DNA from: Mycolicibacterium hippocampi
Lineage (GTDB): Bacteria > Actinomycetota > Actinomycetes > Mycobacteriales > Mycobacteriaceae
Reading direction: 5' to 3'
Assembly: GCF_010723735.1 (NCBI RefSeq)
Contig: NZ_BLLB01000002.1
Location: 868,001 to 932,000, forward strand
DNA: 64,000 nucleotides
Below, piece after piece: positions 27,677 through 36,155 of this stretch (the stretch's first letter is position 1; each line of letters begins with the position of its first letter). Position numbers and translations under genes: made by a program. The notes under the pieces are model-generated. The model made no database searches, was not told where the DNA came from, and saw only the letters and a program-made list of their open reading frames with translations.

Positions 27677-27693
27677 AGTTGACACTGTCATCT
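27677..27693. promoter_or_regulatory. Candidate TetR operator 1
   Basis: AGTTGACACTGTCATCT is a 17-bp palindrome with one mismatched pair around a central base. It differs from operator 2 (27712-27728) at only two positions, and the centres are 35 bp apart. It lies just upstream of the tetR start. Confidence 0.7.
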
Positions 27694-27710
27694 TAAACGG
27701 TATGGTTATT

Positions 27711-27729
27711 CAGATGACATTGTCATCTG
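27711..27729. promoter_or_regulatory. Candidate TetR operator 2, overlapping the SDR start
   Basis: CAGATGACATTGTCATCTG is a perfect 19-bp palindrome around a central T. It covers the ATG (27714) chosen for the SDR gene, so a bound regulator would block either the promoter or early elongation. Confidence 0.75.
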
Positions 27730-28607
27730 AATCCGAGCTTGCCGTCGTCACGGGTGCTTCCACCGGCATCGGCGCGGCCACGGCGCATGAACTGGCTCGG
27801 CGGGGATTCCACGTGCTGGCCGGTGTCCGGCGAGAGCGGGACGCCGACGCCATTCGCGCCCCTGGCATCGAGCCGATGATCCTCGACATCACCGATCCGG
27901 ACCATGTCCAGAACCTAGCTACTCGGATCTACGACGACCCGCAGCGCCGTCGACTTCGGGCGCTGGTGAACAACGCCGGCGTCGGGGTGAACGTCCCGGT
28001 CGAGACGTATCCGCTTGACGAATGGCGATACCTGTTCGAGGTCAACCTCTTCGGCCACATCGCCGTGACACAGGCACTCCTGCCGGCGTTGATCCGCGCC
28101 CAGGGCCGGGTTGTCAACATCAGTTCGGTGGGCGGCAGAATCGCTATGCCCACCTACGGGCCCTACGCGGCCACGAAGTTCAGCCTCGAGGCCGTAAGCG
28201 ACGCGCTCCGGCGTGAACTCGCGCCCTCGGGCGTCCGGGTGGTCGTGGTGGAACCGGGCGCCATCAGAACCGAGATGCCCGGCCGCGCCATCGCCACCGC
28301 CGCGGATCTCGCGTCGCGGATGACAGTCACTCAACGCCAGCGTTACGGCGCACTGGTGCACGCGATCAACGCACAGACCGCCGCCCACAGCGGCCGAGGT
28401 CTGCCGCCGCAAGCCGCGGCCGACGTGATCGCCAGGGCTGTCACGGTTCGTCATCCACGCACGCGCTACACCGTCGGCCGCGAAGCCGCACTCCTCGCCC
28501 TTGTGCGCGTCCTGCCCGACCGGATGCTCGACCGAATGCTCGCCGCCGCGCTGCGCCCCTACCGCGCTGACGCCGTGGTCATGAGCGCCTCCGATACTTC
28601 CCGCTGA
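27714..28607 (+). CDS. Short-chain dehydrogenase/reductase
   Basis: The 297-residue SDR has the nucleotide-binding TGASTGIG (13-20), NNAGVG, and the catalytic Ser plus YAATK (Tyr and Lys, about 149-153). The C-terminal extension resembles mycobacterial SDRs acting on lipids or retinol-like substrates. ATG at 27714 lies inside the perfect palindrome; ATG at 27702 (MVIQM) is an alternative that would place the palindrome within the coding region. It is 33 bases upstream of an alcohol dehydrogenase, with which it likely shares a message controlled by the divergent TetR. Confidence 0.87.
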   Translation: MTLSSESELAVVTGASTGIGAATAHELARRGFHVLAGVRRERDADAIRAPGIEPMILDITDPDHVQNLATRIYDDPQRRRLRALVNNAGVGVNVPVETYPLDEWRYLFEVNLFGHIAVTQALLPALIRAQGRVVNISSVGGRIAMPTYGPYAATKFSLEAVSDALRRELAPSGVRVVVVEPGAIRTEMPGRAIATAADLASRMTVTQRQRYGALVHAINAQTAAHSGRGLPPQAAADVIARAVTVRHPRTRYTVGREAALLALVRVLPDRMLDRMLAAALRPYRADAVVMSASDTSR

Positions 28608-28640
28608 CGCAGCACTCACAGACCTCGGATAAGGACGATC

Positions 28641-29657
28641 ATGCGTGTCAATGCTTTTGCCGCCGCCACTCCCGGCGCCGACCTATCCCCCTACGAGTAC
28701 GACGCAGACGAGTTGGGACCGCTCGAGGTCGACGTCGAGGTGACGCACTGCGGCATCTGCCACACCGATCTGATGGTCATCGACAATGACTGGGGCACAG
28801 AAGTGCCCGCAGTCGCTGGCCACGAGGTCGCGGGCATCGTCGCGGCCGTCGGGCCAATGGTCGACACCAACCGGCTGGCGGTCGGTCAACGCGTCGCCGT
28901 CGGCGGCGTAGCCGGGTCCTGCATGAGCTGCGAATATTGCCTGACCGGTCGGCACCAACTGTGCGCCCTCAGAGACAGCATGGCCTTTCGGGGCGACCGC
29001 GGCGGCTTCGCTTCCTCGGTGCGCGCCAGCGACTGGCGCTTCGTGTTCCCGCTTCCCGAGGCCATCGAACTCGAACACGCCGGCCCCATGCTCTGCGCGG
29101 GGGTAACTGCCTTCGCGCCCTTCGTCCGGCACAACATCAAGCCCGCCGATCACGTCGGCATCGTCGGCATCGGCGGACTCGGTCACCTGGCCATCCAATT
29201 CGCCCGGGCGTGGGGATGCGAGGTGACAGCCATCTCCACCTCACCCGACAAGCGCGACCAAGCCGTCGCACTGGGGGCTGACCACTTCATCGCAACCCGC
29301 GGCACCGATGAGGTGGCCCAAGCGGCGGGCACTTTCGACTTCATCATCTGCACGGTCCCGGCCGACCTTCCGTGGGACGACTACTTGGCGTCCTTGAAGC
29401 CGCAGGGAACGCTCATCGTGGTCGGCGCATCGGAGAGCGCCATGCAGATCGATCCTCTCTCACTGGTGTTCGCCGAGAAGAAGATCTCCGGTGGGCTGGT
29501 GGCCTCGCCGGATGAAACCCGGCAGATGCTCGATTTCGCCGCTCGCACAGGCGTGCGGCCAGTGGTCGAGGTCTTCGCCATGACTGACATCAACGCGGCG
29601 CTTGCCCGCGTCCGATCCGGTGACATCCGATTCCGGGCGGTCCTCTCCACACGCTGA
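28641..29657 (+). CDS. Zinc-dependent alcohol dehydrogenase (YahK/cinnamyl type)
   Basis: This 338-residue medium-chain dehydrogenase has catalytic zinc ligands Cys37 and His61/Glu62 (GHE), structural zinc cysteines 94, 97, 100 and 108, and a Rossmann motif GIGGLGHLAIQFA. These enzymes reduce aldehydes with NADPH or oxidise primary alcohols. AAGGACG lies just upstream of the ATG. Together with the SDR upstream it suggests an inducible aldehyde or alcohol detoxification operon under TetR control. Confidence 0.9.
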   Translation: MRVNAFAAATPGADLSPYEYDADELGPLEVDVEVTHCGICHTDLMVIDNDWGTEVPAVAGHEVAGIVAAVGPMVDTNRLAVGQRVAVGGVAGSCMSCEYCLTGRHQLCALRDSMAFRGDRGGFASSVRASDWRFVFPLPEAIELEHAGPMLCAGVTAFAPFVRHNIKPADHVGIVGIGGLGHLAIQFARAWGCEVTAISTSPDKRDQAVALGADHFIATRGTDEVAQAAGTFDFIICTVPADLPWDDYLASLKPQGTLIVVGASESAMQIDPLSLVFAEKKISGGLVASPDETRQMLDFAARTGVRPVVEVFAMTDINAALARVRSGDIRFRAVLSTR

Positions 29658-29699
29658 GCGCGAGGAAGGGAGGGGCACCGCCTGGTGCGAGCCTGGGGG

Positions 29700-29948
29700 C
29701 TATACCGTCCAGCCGGTGGCTTGCGGCCACCGCTCCACGATCTCACCGTCGCACCTCAGCGTCACGAAGTCGTACCCCTCACCTACCGCCTCCGCGGTCT
29801 TGTCGGCATAGACCCGGCGCGCTTCGTCTTCGGCTCCCTGGACGATCGACGTCTCTTCGGCCCCGTCGCTACGGTCGGCGGTGTCGTACAGCCTGGCGAC
29901 GACGACCTCCCACACCTGTGCCGAAGTCGGTTCTTTCCCAGCGATCAC
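29700..29948 (-). CDS. Conserved hypothetical protein (82 aa)
   Basis: A small acidic, soluble protein (MIAGKEPTSAQVWEVVVARL ... DFVTLRCDGEIVERW). GTG at 29948 has AGGGAG upstream; the frame is open to 29993. No signal or membrane segment, and no recognised family. It is convergent with the alcohol dehydrogenase. Confidence 0.6.
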   Translation of the reverse strand: MIAGKEPTSAQVWEVVVARLYDTADRSDGAEETSIVQGAEDEARRVYADKTAEAVGEGYDFVTLRCDGEIVERWPQATGWTV

Positions 29949-30090
29949 CGGAGCTCCCTTCTCTCGACCGAGGGAGTACCCGCTGTGCTGCAAGGGTCAC
30001 ACAGGCGCCACTTCCCGAACGGCGGAGAAGGTAGGCACAGCGTTTACGCAGCTTTTCCCAGGTTCGGCGGCGGATGGCTTGGTCGGCGGC

Positions 30091-30096
30091 GATAAT
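30091..30096 (+). promoter_or_regulatory. Probable -10 element of a leaderless promoter
   Basis: GATAAT is one mismatch from TATAAT and ends six bases before the GTG at 30103, the spacing expected when transcription starts at the first base of the start codon. No clear -35 was seen. Confidence 0.45.
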
Positions 30097-30102
30097 TTCA
30101 GC

Positions 30103-30660
30103 GTGTCCGAATCTTCGCGCCGCCGAATCCTGAGCCATCCCCTGGCCCTTGTCGGCCTCGTGGTGCTGGTGGTCGCCGCTGCCGTCGGCGCTTACTGGTT
30201 CCAACCGTGGAAGCTGTTCACCAGCACAACCGTGGACGAAGCTCCACCCGCCGCCGTCGCCACCGGCGACGCGCCGGAGGTGACGGCCACCGGTGCCGCG
30301 ACCATCGACGTCGTCGCCCAGGGCGAACTGGTCAGTCAGGAGCACGAGACCACTGGCACGGTGCAGATGCTGCGGTTGCCCGACGATTCCCTGGTGGTGC
30401 GGGTCTCCGACCTCAACACCAGCGACGGCCCCGACCTCAAGGTGTGGCTGACCGACGCGCCGGTGACACCCGGGACCGACGAAGCAGGCGTGTTCGACGA
30501 CGGCCGCTGGGTCGATCTGGGATCGCTGAAGGGCAACCGGGGAAGCGCCAACTACCCGGTGCCCGCCGACGCCGATGTCGACGGCCTGACCAGCGTCAGC
30601 ATCTGGTGCGACCGGTTCAACGTGTCGTTCGGCGCCGCGGAGCTGTCGCCGCCAGTGTGA
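30103..30660 (+). CDS. Membrane-anchored DM13-domain protein
   Basis: The 185-residue product has an N-terminal membrane anchor (about 12-35) and an extracytoplasmic DM13-like domain (about 75-183) with LPDDSLVVRVSDLNTSDGPDLKVWL and a single Cys in SIWCDRFNVSFG. DM13 domains are linked to electron transfer or cell-surface processes. The start is GTG at 30103. A -10-like GATAAT (30091-30096) lies six bases before it and there is no ribosome-binding site, so the message is probably leaderless. Confidence 0.8.
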   Translation: MSESSRRRILSHPLALVGLVVLVVAAAVGAYWFQPWKLFTSTTVDEAPPAAVATGDAPEVTATGAATIDVVAQGELVSQEHETTGTVQMLRLPDDSLVVRVSDLNTSDGPDLKVWLTDAPVTPGTDEAGVFDDGRWVDLGSLKGNRGSANYPVPADADVDGLTSVSIWCDRFNVSFGAAELSPPV

Positions 30661-30735
30661 CCGGTCCGCCCGAGGTGAGTCGCCAGTCCACCACCTCTAC
30701 CGCCCGGCCGGTCTCCTGCGGCCGCTTCTCCACGA

Positions 30736-31437
30736 CTACGCAGGTGCCGCGCCGCGGGCGGCGGAGAACGCGTCCACCAGCTCGGGGATCTCGCGCAGAT
30801 GCCGGCGCAGCACCGCGACGCTGGCATCGGCGTCGTTGGCGTCGAGGGCGGCGACGAGTTCGCGATGCTCGCGCTCGATGGTGGCCAACCGGCTCGGCGC
30901 CTCGACGAGGGTGCGGGTGCCCAGCCGGACCTGGCGGGGCTGCAGCGAGTCGTAGAGCTCGGCGATCACCGCATTGCCCTGATGCCGGACGATCTCCGCG
31001 TGGAACTGCTGATCCAGCTGGGCGAACCCGTTCCAGTCCCCCACCTGGCCCGCCTGCTCCATCTCCTCGACCAACACCCGCGCGCGTGCCGGGAGGCCGG
31101 CCTGGCGTTGACAGATCGTCTGCAGCGCAGCGGATTCGAGCACGAAGCGCGCCTGGTAGATCTCGCGCATCTCCAGCGCGGTGACCACCCGCACCTGTGC
31201 CCCCCTGCGGGGTAGGAGGTCGACGTACCTCTCCACCTGGAGCCGCTGCAGGGCTTCGCGGACGGGAGTCCGTGACGTACTCACACGCGCGGCGAGCGCT
31301 ACTTCGTCGATGAACTCGCCCTCGGCGTACTCGCCGCTGAGGATCGCATCGCGGATCCACCCATAGGCGCGCTGGCTGGCGGTGGCCTTGGCCGTCTCCG
31401 CGCCGCTGCGGCTTCCGATGGGGGGCATGAAAGCCAT
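30736..31437 (-). CDS. GntR-family regulator (FCD type)
   Basis: The 233-residue protein has an N-terminal GntR winged helix (about 20-85, with SRTPVREALQRLQVE) and a C-terminal all-helical FCD ligand domain (about 95-220) with spaced histidines that can bind a metal and a carboxylate. Divergence from an aldolase-amidase-TRAP operon, and a palindrome between them, suggest it controls uptake and breakdown of a small organic acid. ATG at 31437 is used; ATG at 31428 is an alternative. Confidence 0.87.
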   Translation of the reverse strand: MAFMPPIGSRSGAETAKATASQRAYGWIRDAILSGEYAEGEFIDEVALAARVSTSRTPVREALQRLQVERYVDLLPRRGAQVRVVTALEMREIYQARFVLESAALQTICQRQAGLPARARVLVEEMEQAGQVGDWNGFAQLDQQFHAEIVRHQGNAVIAELYDSLQPRQVRLGTRTLVEAPSRLATIEREHRELVAALDANDADASVAVLRRHLREIPELVDAFSAARGAAPA

Positions 31438-31466
31438 TCAACCATTTACACCGCGTGCATTCTTCG

Positions 31467-31485
31467 TGTATACAACATGTGTACA
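31467..31485. promoter_or_regulatory. Candidate GntR operator
   Basis: TGTATAC and GTGTACA arms (31467-31473, 31479-31485) form an inverted repeat with one mismatch around a 5-base spacer, similar to TGTATACA-type sites of FCD GntR regulators. It lies 30 bases from the gntR start, in the promoter shared with the aldolase operon. Confidence 0.55.
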
Positions 31486-31532
31486 GACTGAGTTCACACC
31501 ACGCCACTGTCACCCCGAGAAGAGGCGAAGCG

Positions 31533-32327
31533 TTGACGAACCAATCCGGACCGCCACCCGGGACCGGGGCCGCACCCCGTCATCCGGCGTTCTCCATCTG
31601 GCTCACCGAACCTTCCGCGGCCGCCGTCGAGATGGGCAGCCTGGCCGGGTACGACACCGTGGTGCTCGACATCGAACACGGCCTCTTCGACCTGCGCGCA
31701 CTGGACTGGATCATCCCGCTCATCCGGGCCAAGGGCATGCGGGTGATCGCCAAGGTGCTCGGCCCGGAGCGCGGCCCGATCCAGCAGGCGCTCGACTTCG
31801 GCGCCGACGCCGTCGCGATCCCGCACATCACCTCCGCCGCCCACGCCGCCCGAATCTGCGGATACGCGAAGTTCCCGCCGCTGGGCGACCGGTCGTTCGC
31901 CGGCGGGCGGACCTCTGATTTCCGCGGGTTCACCGATGATTGGGTGAGCACCCAGGACCGCCGCACCCAGTGCTACCCGATGATCGAGGATGCCTCCGCG
32001 TTCGACGAGATCGACGCGATCCTGAACCTGCCCGTCGTCGACGGGATCTTCATCGGTCCGTCGGACCTGTCACTGCGTCGGGACCGCGGCGCCTACACCG
32101 TGACCGAGGGCGACCTCGCCGACATCCGCCAGCTGGCCCGGGCCGCCAACGCCGCCGGCAAGCCGTGGCTGCTCCCGGCCTGGAGCGACGCCGAACAGCG
32201 CCTGGCCGTTGCGGAAGGCGCGCACACCGTCGTCGCCACCATGCAGTACGGCGCCATGCTGGCCGGGTTCACCGCGACGATGCAGAACCTCCGGAAGATC
32301 ACTGCGGACGAGAGAGGAAACCGATGA
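31533..32327 (+). CDS. HpcH/HpaI-family aldolase
   Basis: This 264-residue class II aldolase-fold protein has LDIEHGLFD, GADAVAIPHI and PPLGDRSFAGGR, matching the metal-dependent 2-keto-3-deoxy acid aldolase (HpcH/HpaI) family that splits hydroxy keto acids to pyruvate and an aldehyde. TTG at 31533 with AGAGG eight bases upstream is preferred; the frame is open to 31455. The stop overlaps the nitrilase start (ATGA). First gene of the catabolic operon. Confidence 0.83.
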   Translation: MTNQSGPPPGTGAAPRHPAFSIWLTEPSAAAVEMGSLAGYDTVVLDIEHGLFDLRALDWIIPLIRAKGMRVIAKVLGPERGPIQQALDFGADAVAIPHITSAAHAARICGYAKFPPLGDRSFAGGRTSDFRGFTDDWVSTQDRRTQCYPMIEDASAFDEIDAILNLPVVDGIFIGPSDLSLRRDRGAYTVTEGDLADIRQLARAANAAGKPWLLPAWSDAEQRLAVAEGAHTVVATMQYGAMLAGFTATMQNLRKITADERGNR

Positions 32328-33124
32328 ATCTGACTGCCGCAGTAGCCCAATTCGCCCCGACCGAGGACAAGGCGGCCAACGTCGAGGCGATGATCGATCT
32401 GCTCCGCCAAGCCGCCGAGCTCGGCGCCGAACTGGTGGTGCTACCCGAGTACGCGGTGTTCACGGTGCCGTCGATGGACGACCGGTTCGTGCACACCGCC
32501 GAACCCCTCGACGGTCCGTCGGTGACCCGGCTCGGGGAGGCCGCCGCCGAACTCGGCGTGTCGGTCATCGTCGGTGTCAACGAGGCCGCCGAGGAGGGCA
32601 GGATCCACAACACCCTCGTCGGAATCCAAGACGGCGCCATCGCCGCCGTCTACCGCAAGGTCCACCTCTACGACGCCTTCGGGTACAAGGAATCCGATCG
32701 GGTGCTCGCGGCCGACCCCTCCACCCCAGAGTTGTTGCGAGTCAACGGATTCACCGTAGGTATGCAGACCTGCTACGACCTTAGGTTCCCGGAGACGACG
32801 CGGGTGCTGGTCGACGAAGGCGCCGACGTGATAGCCCTGCCCGCCGAGTGGGTTCCCGGGCCGCTCAAGGAATACCACTGGAACACGCTGCTGCGGGCCC
32901 GGGCCATCGAGAACACCGTCTACGTCCTGGCCGCCGATCAGATCGCCCCTGCCGGATCAGGCAACAGCGCGATCCTCGACCCGATGGGCATCCCGTTGGC
33001 CGCGCTCGGCGAGGCCGCCGGCGTCGGTGTGGCCCGCCTCGAGCGCAGCCGCCTCGACAGCGTGCGCACCGTCAACCCGGCGCTGTCCCTTCGCCGTTAC
33101 CGGGTCCAGCCGGAGGTGCGGTGA
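32324..33124 (+). CDS. Carbon-nitrogen hydrolase (nitrilase superfamily amidase)
   Basis: The 266-residue protein has the Glu42-Lys112-Cys150 triad (LPEYAVF, YRKVHL, MQTCYDLRFPE) of the nitrilase superfamily. The RKVHLYDAFGYKESD pattern fits omega-amidase or related amide hydrolases rather than true nitrilases. It would release ammonia and a carboxylate from an amide taken up by the adjacent TRAP transporter (inference). Translationally coupled to the aldolase. Confidence 0.87.
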   Translation: MNLTAAVAQFAPTEDKAANVEAMIDLLRQAAELGAELVVLPEYAVFTVPSMDDRFVHTAEPLDGPSVTRLGEAAAELGVSVIVGVNEAAEEGRIHNTLVGIQDGAIAAVYRKVHLYDAFGYKESDRVLAADPSTPELLRVNGFTVGMQTCYDLRFPETTRVLVDEGADVIALPAEWVPGPLKEYHWNTLLRARAIENTVYVLAADQIAPAGSGNSAILDPMGIPLAALGEAAGVGVARLERSRLDSVRTVNPALSLRRYRVQPEVR

Positions 33125-33125
33125 C

Positions 33126-34217
33126 ATGACCGGAGCCACCCATCGCCTGCGCGCGGCCGTCGCGGTCGTCGCTGCGGCCGTGTGCGCGGCTGCGTCGGCG
33201 GGCTGTGCCGTCAGCGACGGACAGTTCGTGCTGCACTACACGACCTACTCGTCGCCGACCTCGGATCAGTCGGTGACCATGCAGCGGTGGGCCGAGGAGG
33301 TCGAGGACCGCACCGATGGCGGAGTGCGGGTCAAGTTCCACTACTCGCAGAGCCTCGTCGATGCGGATGAGGCGCTGCAGGCGACGCTGGACGGCCGGGC
33401 CGATCTGGCCCAGGTCGGCTCGCTGTACTCCGCGTCGGACCTGTCCATGTTCACCGTCATCGAGTTGCCGTTCGAGACCAACAACCCCGAAGTGCAGATG
33501 ACCGCCATCGAGCGGCTCTACGAGGAGAACGACACCTACCGTAGGGATTTCGACCGCCAAGGCGCGCAACTGCTGTTCCCTCTGCCGCTGGGCATCAACC
33601 TGATCGGTCTCGAGGAGCCCGCCCCGAACCCCATGGCGTTGGCGGGGCGCAGTATTCGCTCCGGCGGCCTCACTTCCGAGGCGTTGCTCACCGTGGGCGC
33701 GAACCCCGTGGCGATGACCGCGACCGACGTCTACGAGTCCATGGAACGGGGCGTCATCGACGGGTACACCTCGCTGGCGATCGCCAACCTCCCCACGTTT
33801 GGGTTGGCCTCGACCACGCCGTATCTGGTCGACCCCGGAATCGGCGCGTACGCGTCCTCGATCGTGGTGATCAACGCCGAACTGCTGGAGTCGATGCCGC
33901 CGGAGTATCAGGACGCGATCGGTGAAGCGTCCGGCAACGCCATCCCCAACGGCTTGGAGGAGATGGACAAGCTCGGTGTCCAAGCCTGCACCGACCTGCG
34001 TGCGACCGGCGCGCAGTTGGCGACGATGCCGCCCGCGGATATTCAGGCGTGGAAGGACCGCGCCGGGATCGCCCAGCAGTGGGTGGACCGCTACGCCGAA
34101 CGGGGTTACGACGCTGAGGGTGTGCTCGCCGACTACCGCCGGATCATCGGCGAAGAGTCTGCGCGCTCGACGTACGTCGATCCGTTCTATGCGTGCCTCG
34201 AGGGGGAGATCCGATGA
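33126..34217 (+). CDS. TRAP transporter substrate-binding lipoprotein DctP
   Basis: The 363-residue exported protein has a lipobox (ASAGC, Cys27) and a DctP-type solute-binding domain with DLAQVGSLYSASDL, LAGRSIRSGG (the conserved Arg that binds a substrate carboxylate) and DVYESMERGVIDGYTS. TRAP binding proteins usually take organic acids. The stop overlaps the next gene as ATGA. First of a P-Q-M cluster. Confidence 0.9.
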   Translation: MTGATHRLRAAVAVVAAAVCAAASAGCAVSDGQFVLHYTTYSSPTSDQSVTMQRWAEEVEDRTDGGVRVKFHYSQSLVDADEALQATLDGRADLAQVGSLYSASDLSMFTVIELPFETNNPEVQMTAIERLYEENDTYRRDFDRQGAQLLFPLPLGINLIGLEEPAPNPMALAGRSIRSGGLTSEALLTVGANPVAMTATDVYESMERGVIDGYTSLAIANLPTFGLASTTPYLVDPGIGAYASSIVVINAELLESMPPEYQDAIGEASGNAIPNGLEEMDKLGVQACTDLRATGAQLATMPPADIQAWKDRAGIAQQWVDRYAERGYDAEGVLADYRRIIGEESARSTYVDPFYACLEGEIR

Positions 34218-34732
34218 CCGAGGACGTCACGCTTCCCCGGCCGGTGCTGGTGGTCGCACGGACCTTGAGTGTCGTGGCCGGCATCCTGTTGGTCGGGCTG
34301 ATCCTGCTGACCATCGCTGACGTGGTCAGCCGCAATTTCCGTGACCGCTCGATCGTCGGGACCGTCGAAATCGCCACGATGCTGCTGGTCGCCATCGCCT
34401 TCCTCGGCCTGGCGTCCGCCGAGGCCGACGGCCGGCACGTGGTGGTCGAGCTGTTCGAGAGTCGCTTCGGGGTGCGCACCCGGATGGTCTTCTCGGTGCT
34501 GCGCACGCTGCTGTTGATCGGGCTCGGAGTTCTGCTCACGTGGGGGCTGAGCGAGGTCCTGCTCAGCGCCGTCGAGCGCGGTGAGACGACGAACGACATT
34601 CTGCGGCTGCCCACCTGGCCGGCGAAGGTGGTGCTGCTCGCGTCGTTCGTGTTGTTCTTCGCCGTCGCGGTGTGGAGGGAAGTCCTCACCATCTCGGCGC
34701 TGCGTGCCGAGCCGAGCGGAGCGCACCGATGA
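34214..34732 (+). CDS. TRAP transporter small permease DctQ
   Basis: The 172-residue membrane protein has four transmembrane helices (about 13-35, 50-70, 90-110 and 132-152) and the short loop pattern of DctQ (VSRNF after helix one). It bridges the binding protein and large permease. ATGA overlaps on both sides show coupled translation with dctP and dctM. Confidence 0.88.
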   Translation: MTEDVTLPRPVLVVARTLSVVAGILLVGLILLTIADVVSRNFRDRSIVGTVEIATMLLVAIAFLGLASAEADGRHVVVELFESRFGVRTRMVFSVLRTLLLIGLGVLLTWGLSEVLLSAVERGETTNDILRLPTWPAKVVLLASFVLFFAVAVWREVLTISALRAEPSGAHR

Positions 34733-36108
34733 CCGCCACCACAGGATTGATCCTGCTCGTCGTCCTCGTGCTGTTCTTCGGCCTGCTGGCCATCCGGCTT
34801 CACGTGGGCCTGTCGCTGATGGCCTCGGCGTTCGTCGGCGTGCTGTTGCTGCGTGGCACCGGCGCCGGCGTCAGCACCGTCGCCAACCAGCCGTTCTCCA
34901 CCGCAGCCGACTACTCGCTGACGATCATCCCGCTGTTCATCGTGATGGGGATCTTCGCCGTCCGGGCCGGACTCGCCCAAGCCGGTTTCGACCTGGCCTC
35001 AGCGCTGTTGCGCCGACTTCCGGGCGGGCCTGCACTCGCGTCACTGGCCGGGTCCGGAATGTTCGCCGCGGTCACCGGTTCGAGCGTGGCCACCGTCGCC
35101 ACCATGGCGCGGGTCTCCACCGACGCGATCGTCCGCGCCGGGTACAGCATCCGGCTGGCCGCGGGAGTCGTCTGCGCCGGAGGAACACTGGGCGTGCTGA
35201 TCCCGCCCTCGATCGTCCTCGTGCTCTACGGCGTGGTCACCGAAGAAAGCATCGGACAACTCCTGATCGCCGGGATCGGCCCCGGTGTGGTCACGATCGC
35301 CGCGTACGCGGTCGCGATCGTCGCGCTGGTCATGTGGCAGCGGCGCCGCGCCGCACAACGAGCAGAGGTGGATGCCACCACCGACCCGGAAGGCGAGTCC
35401 GGCAAGGCGCTGTCCGAAGAAGCAGCCGAATCCGGCGGGCCAGGCCGCCTCGACCTGCTGGGGTTCGGCTACCTGGTCGTCATCTTCGCCGTGTCCATCG
35501 GCACCATCTACCTGGGTCTGGCCACCCCGACCGAGGCGGCGTCCTTCGGTGCGTTCGCCGCGCTGATCATCCTGCTGCTGCGAACCCGCCCGCCGGCCTG
35601 GCTGCACGAGATCAAAGAAGCGCTGACCGAGGCCATCGGCCTGACCGCGATGACCTTCCTGCTGATGATCGGCGCCGGGGTGTTCACCTACGTGCTGGCG
35701 CTGAGCGGGGCGAGCACCTCCTTGGTCTCCGCGGTCACCGAGGCCGACCTGCCGCCGTACCTGGTGCTGGTGCTGTGTCTGATCGTCCTGCTGCCGCTGG
35801 GAATGTTCCTCGACGGCATCTCGATGATCCTGATCGCCGCGCCGCTGCTGCACCCGATCCTGACCGGCTACGGATTCGACGGGATCTGGATCGGTGTGCT
35901 CATCGTCAAGGTCGCCGAGATGGCGCTGATCACGCCGCCGGTCGGCATGAACGCGTTCGTCTACTCCGGTGCTGTCCGCGAGGCCGGGTTGGGCCGCGTC
36001 TTCCGCGGCGTCGTGCCGTTCATCGTCGCCGACGTCGTGGTGGTGGCGCTGCTCATCGTGTTCCCCGCCATCGTCACGTTCCTGCCGTCCATGTCCGCCG
36101 CGCAGTAG
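34729..36108 (+). CDS. TRAP transporter large permease DctM
   Basis: The 459-residue permease has about 12 membrane segments, with the family motifs GSSVATVATM and GTLGVLIPPSI near the substrate path and MALITPPVGMNAFV in the second half. It moves the substrate with sodium ions. A charged loop about 30 residues long (about 208-238, EVDATTDPEGESG) looks longer than usual. Start overlaps dctQ as ATGA. Confidence 0.92.
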   Translation: MTATTGLILLVVLVLFFGLLAIRLHVGLSLMASAFVGVLLLRGTGAGVSTVANQPFSTAADYSLTIIPLFIVMGIFAVRAGLAQAGFDLASALLRRLPGGPALASLAGSGMFAAVTGSSVATVATMARVSTDAIVRAGYSIRLAAGVVCAGGTLGVLIPPSIVLVLYGVVTEESIGQLLIAGIGPGVVTIAAYAVAIVALVMWQRRRAAQRAEVDATTDPEGESGKALSEEAAESGGPGRLDLLGFGYLVVIFAVSIGTIYLGLATPTEAASFGAFAALIILLLRTRPPAWLHEIKEALTEAIGLTAMTFLLMIGAGVFTYVLALSGASTSLVSAVTEADLPPYLVLVLCLIVLLPLGMFLDGISMILIAAPLLHPILTGYGFDGIWIGVLIVKVAEMALITPPVGMNAFVYSGAVREAGLGRVFRGVVPFIVADVVVVALLIVFPAIVTFLPSMSAAQ

Positions 36109-36155
36109 CCGCCCCCCACCCCCGGTGGGAGGATCGCGGTGACGAGGGGAGCCGA

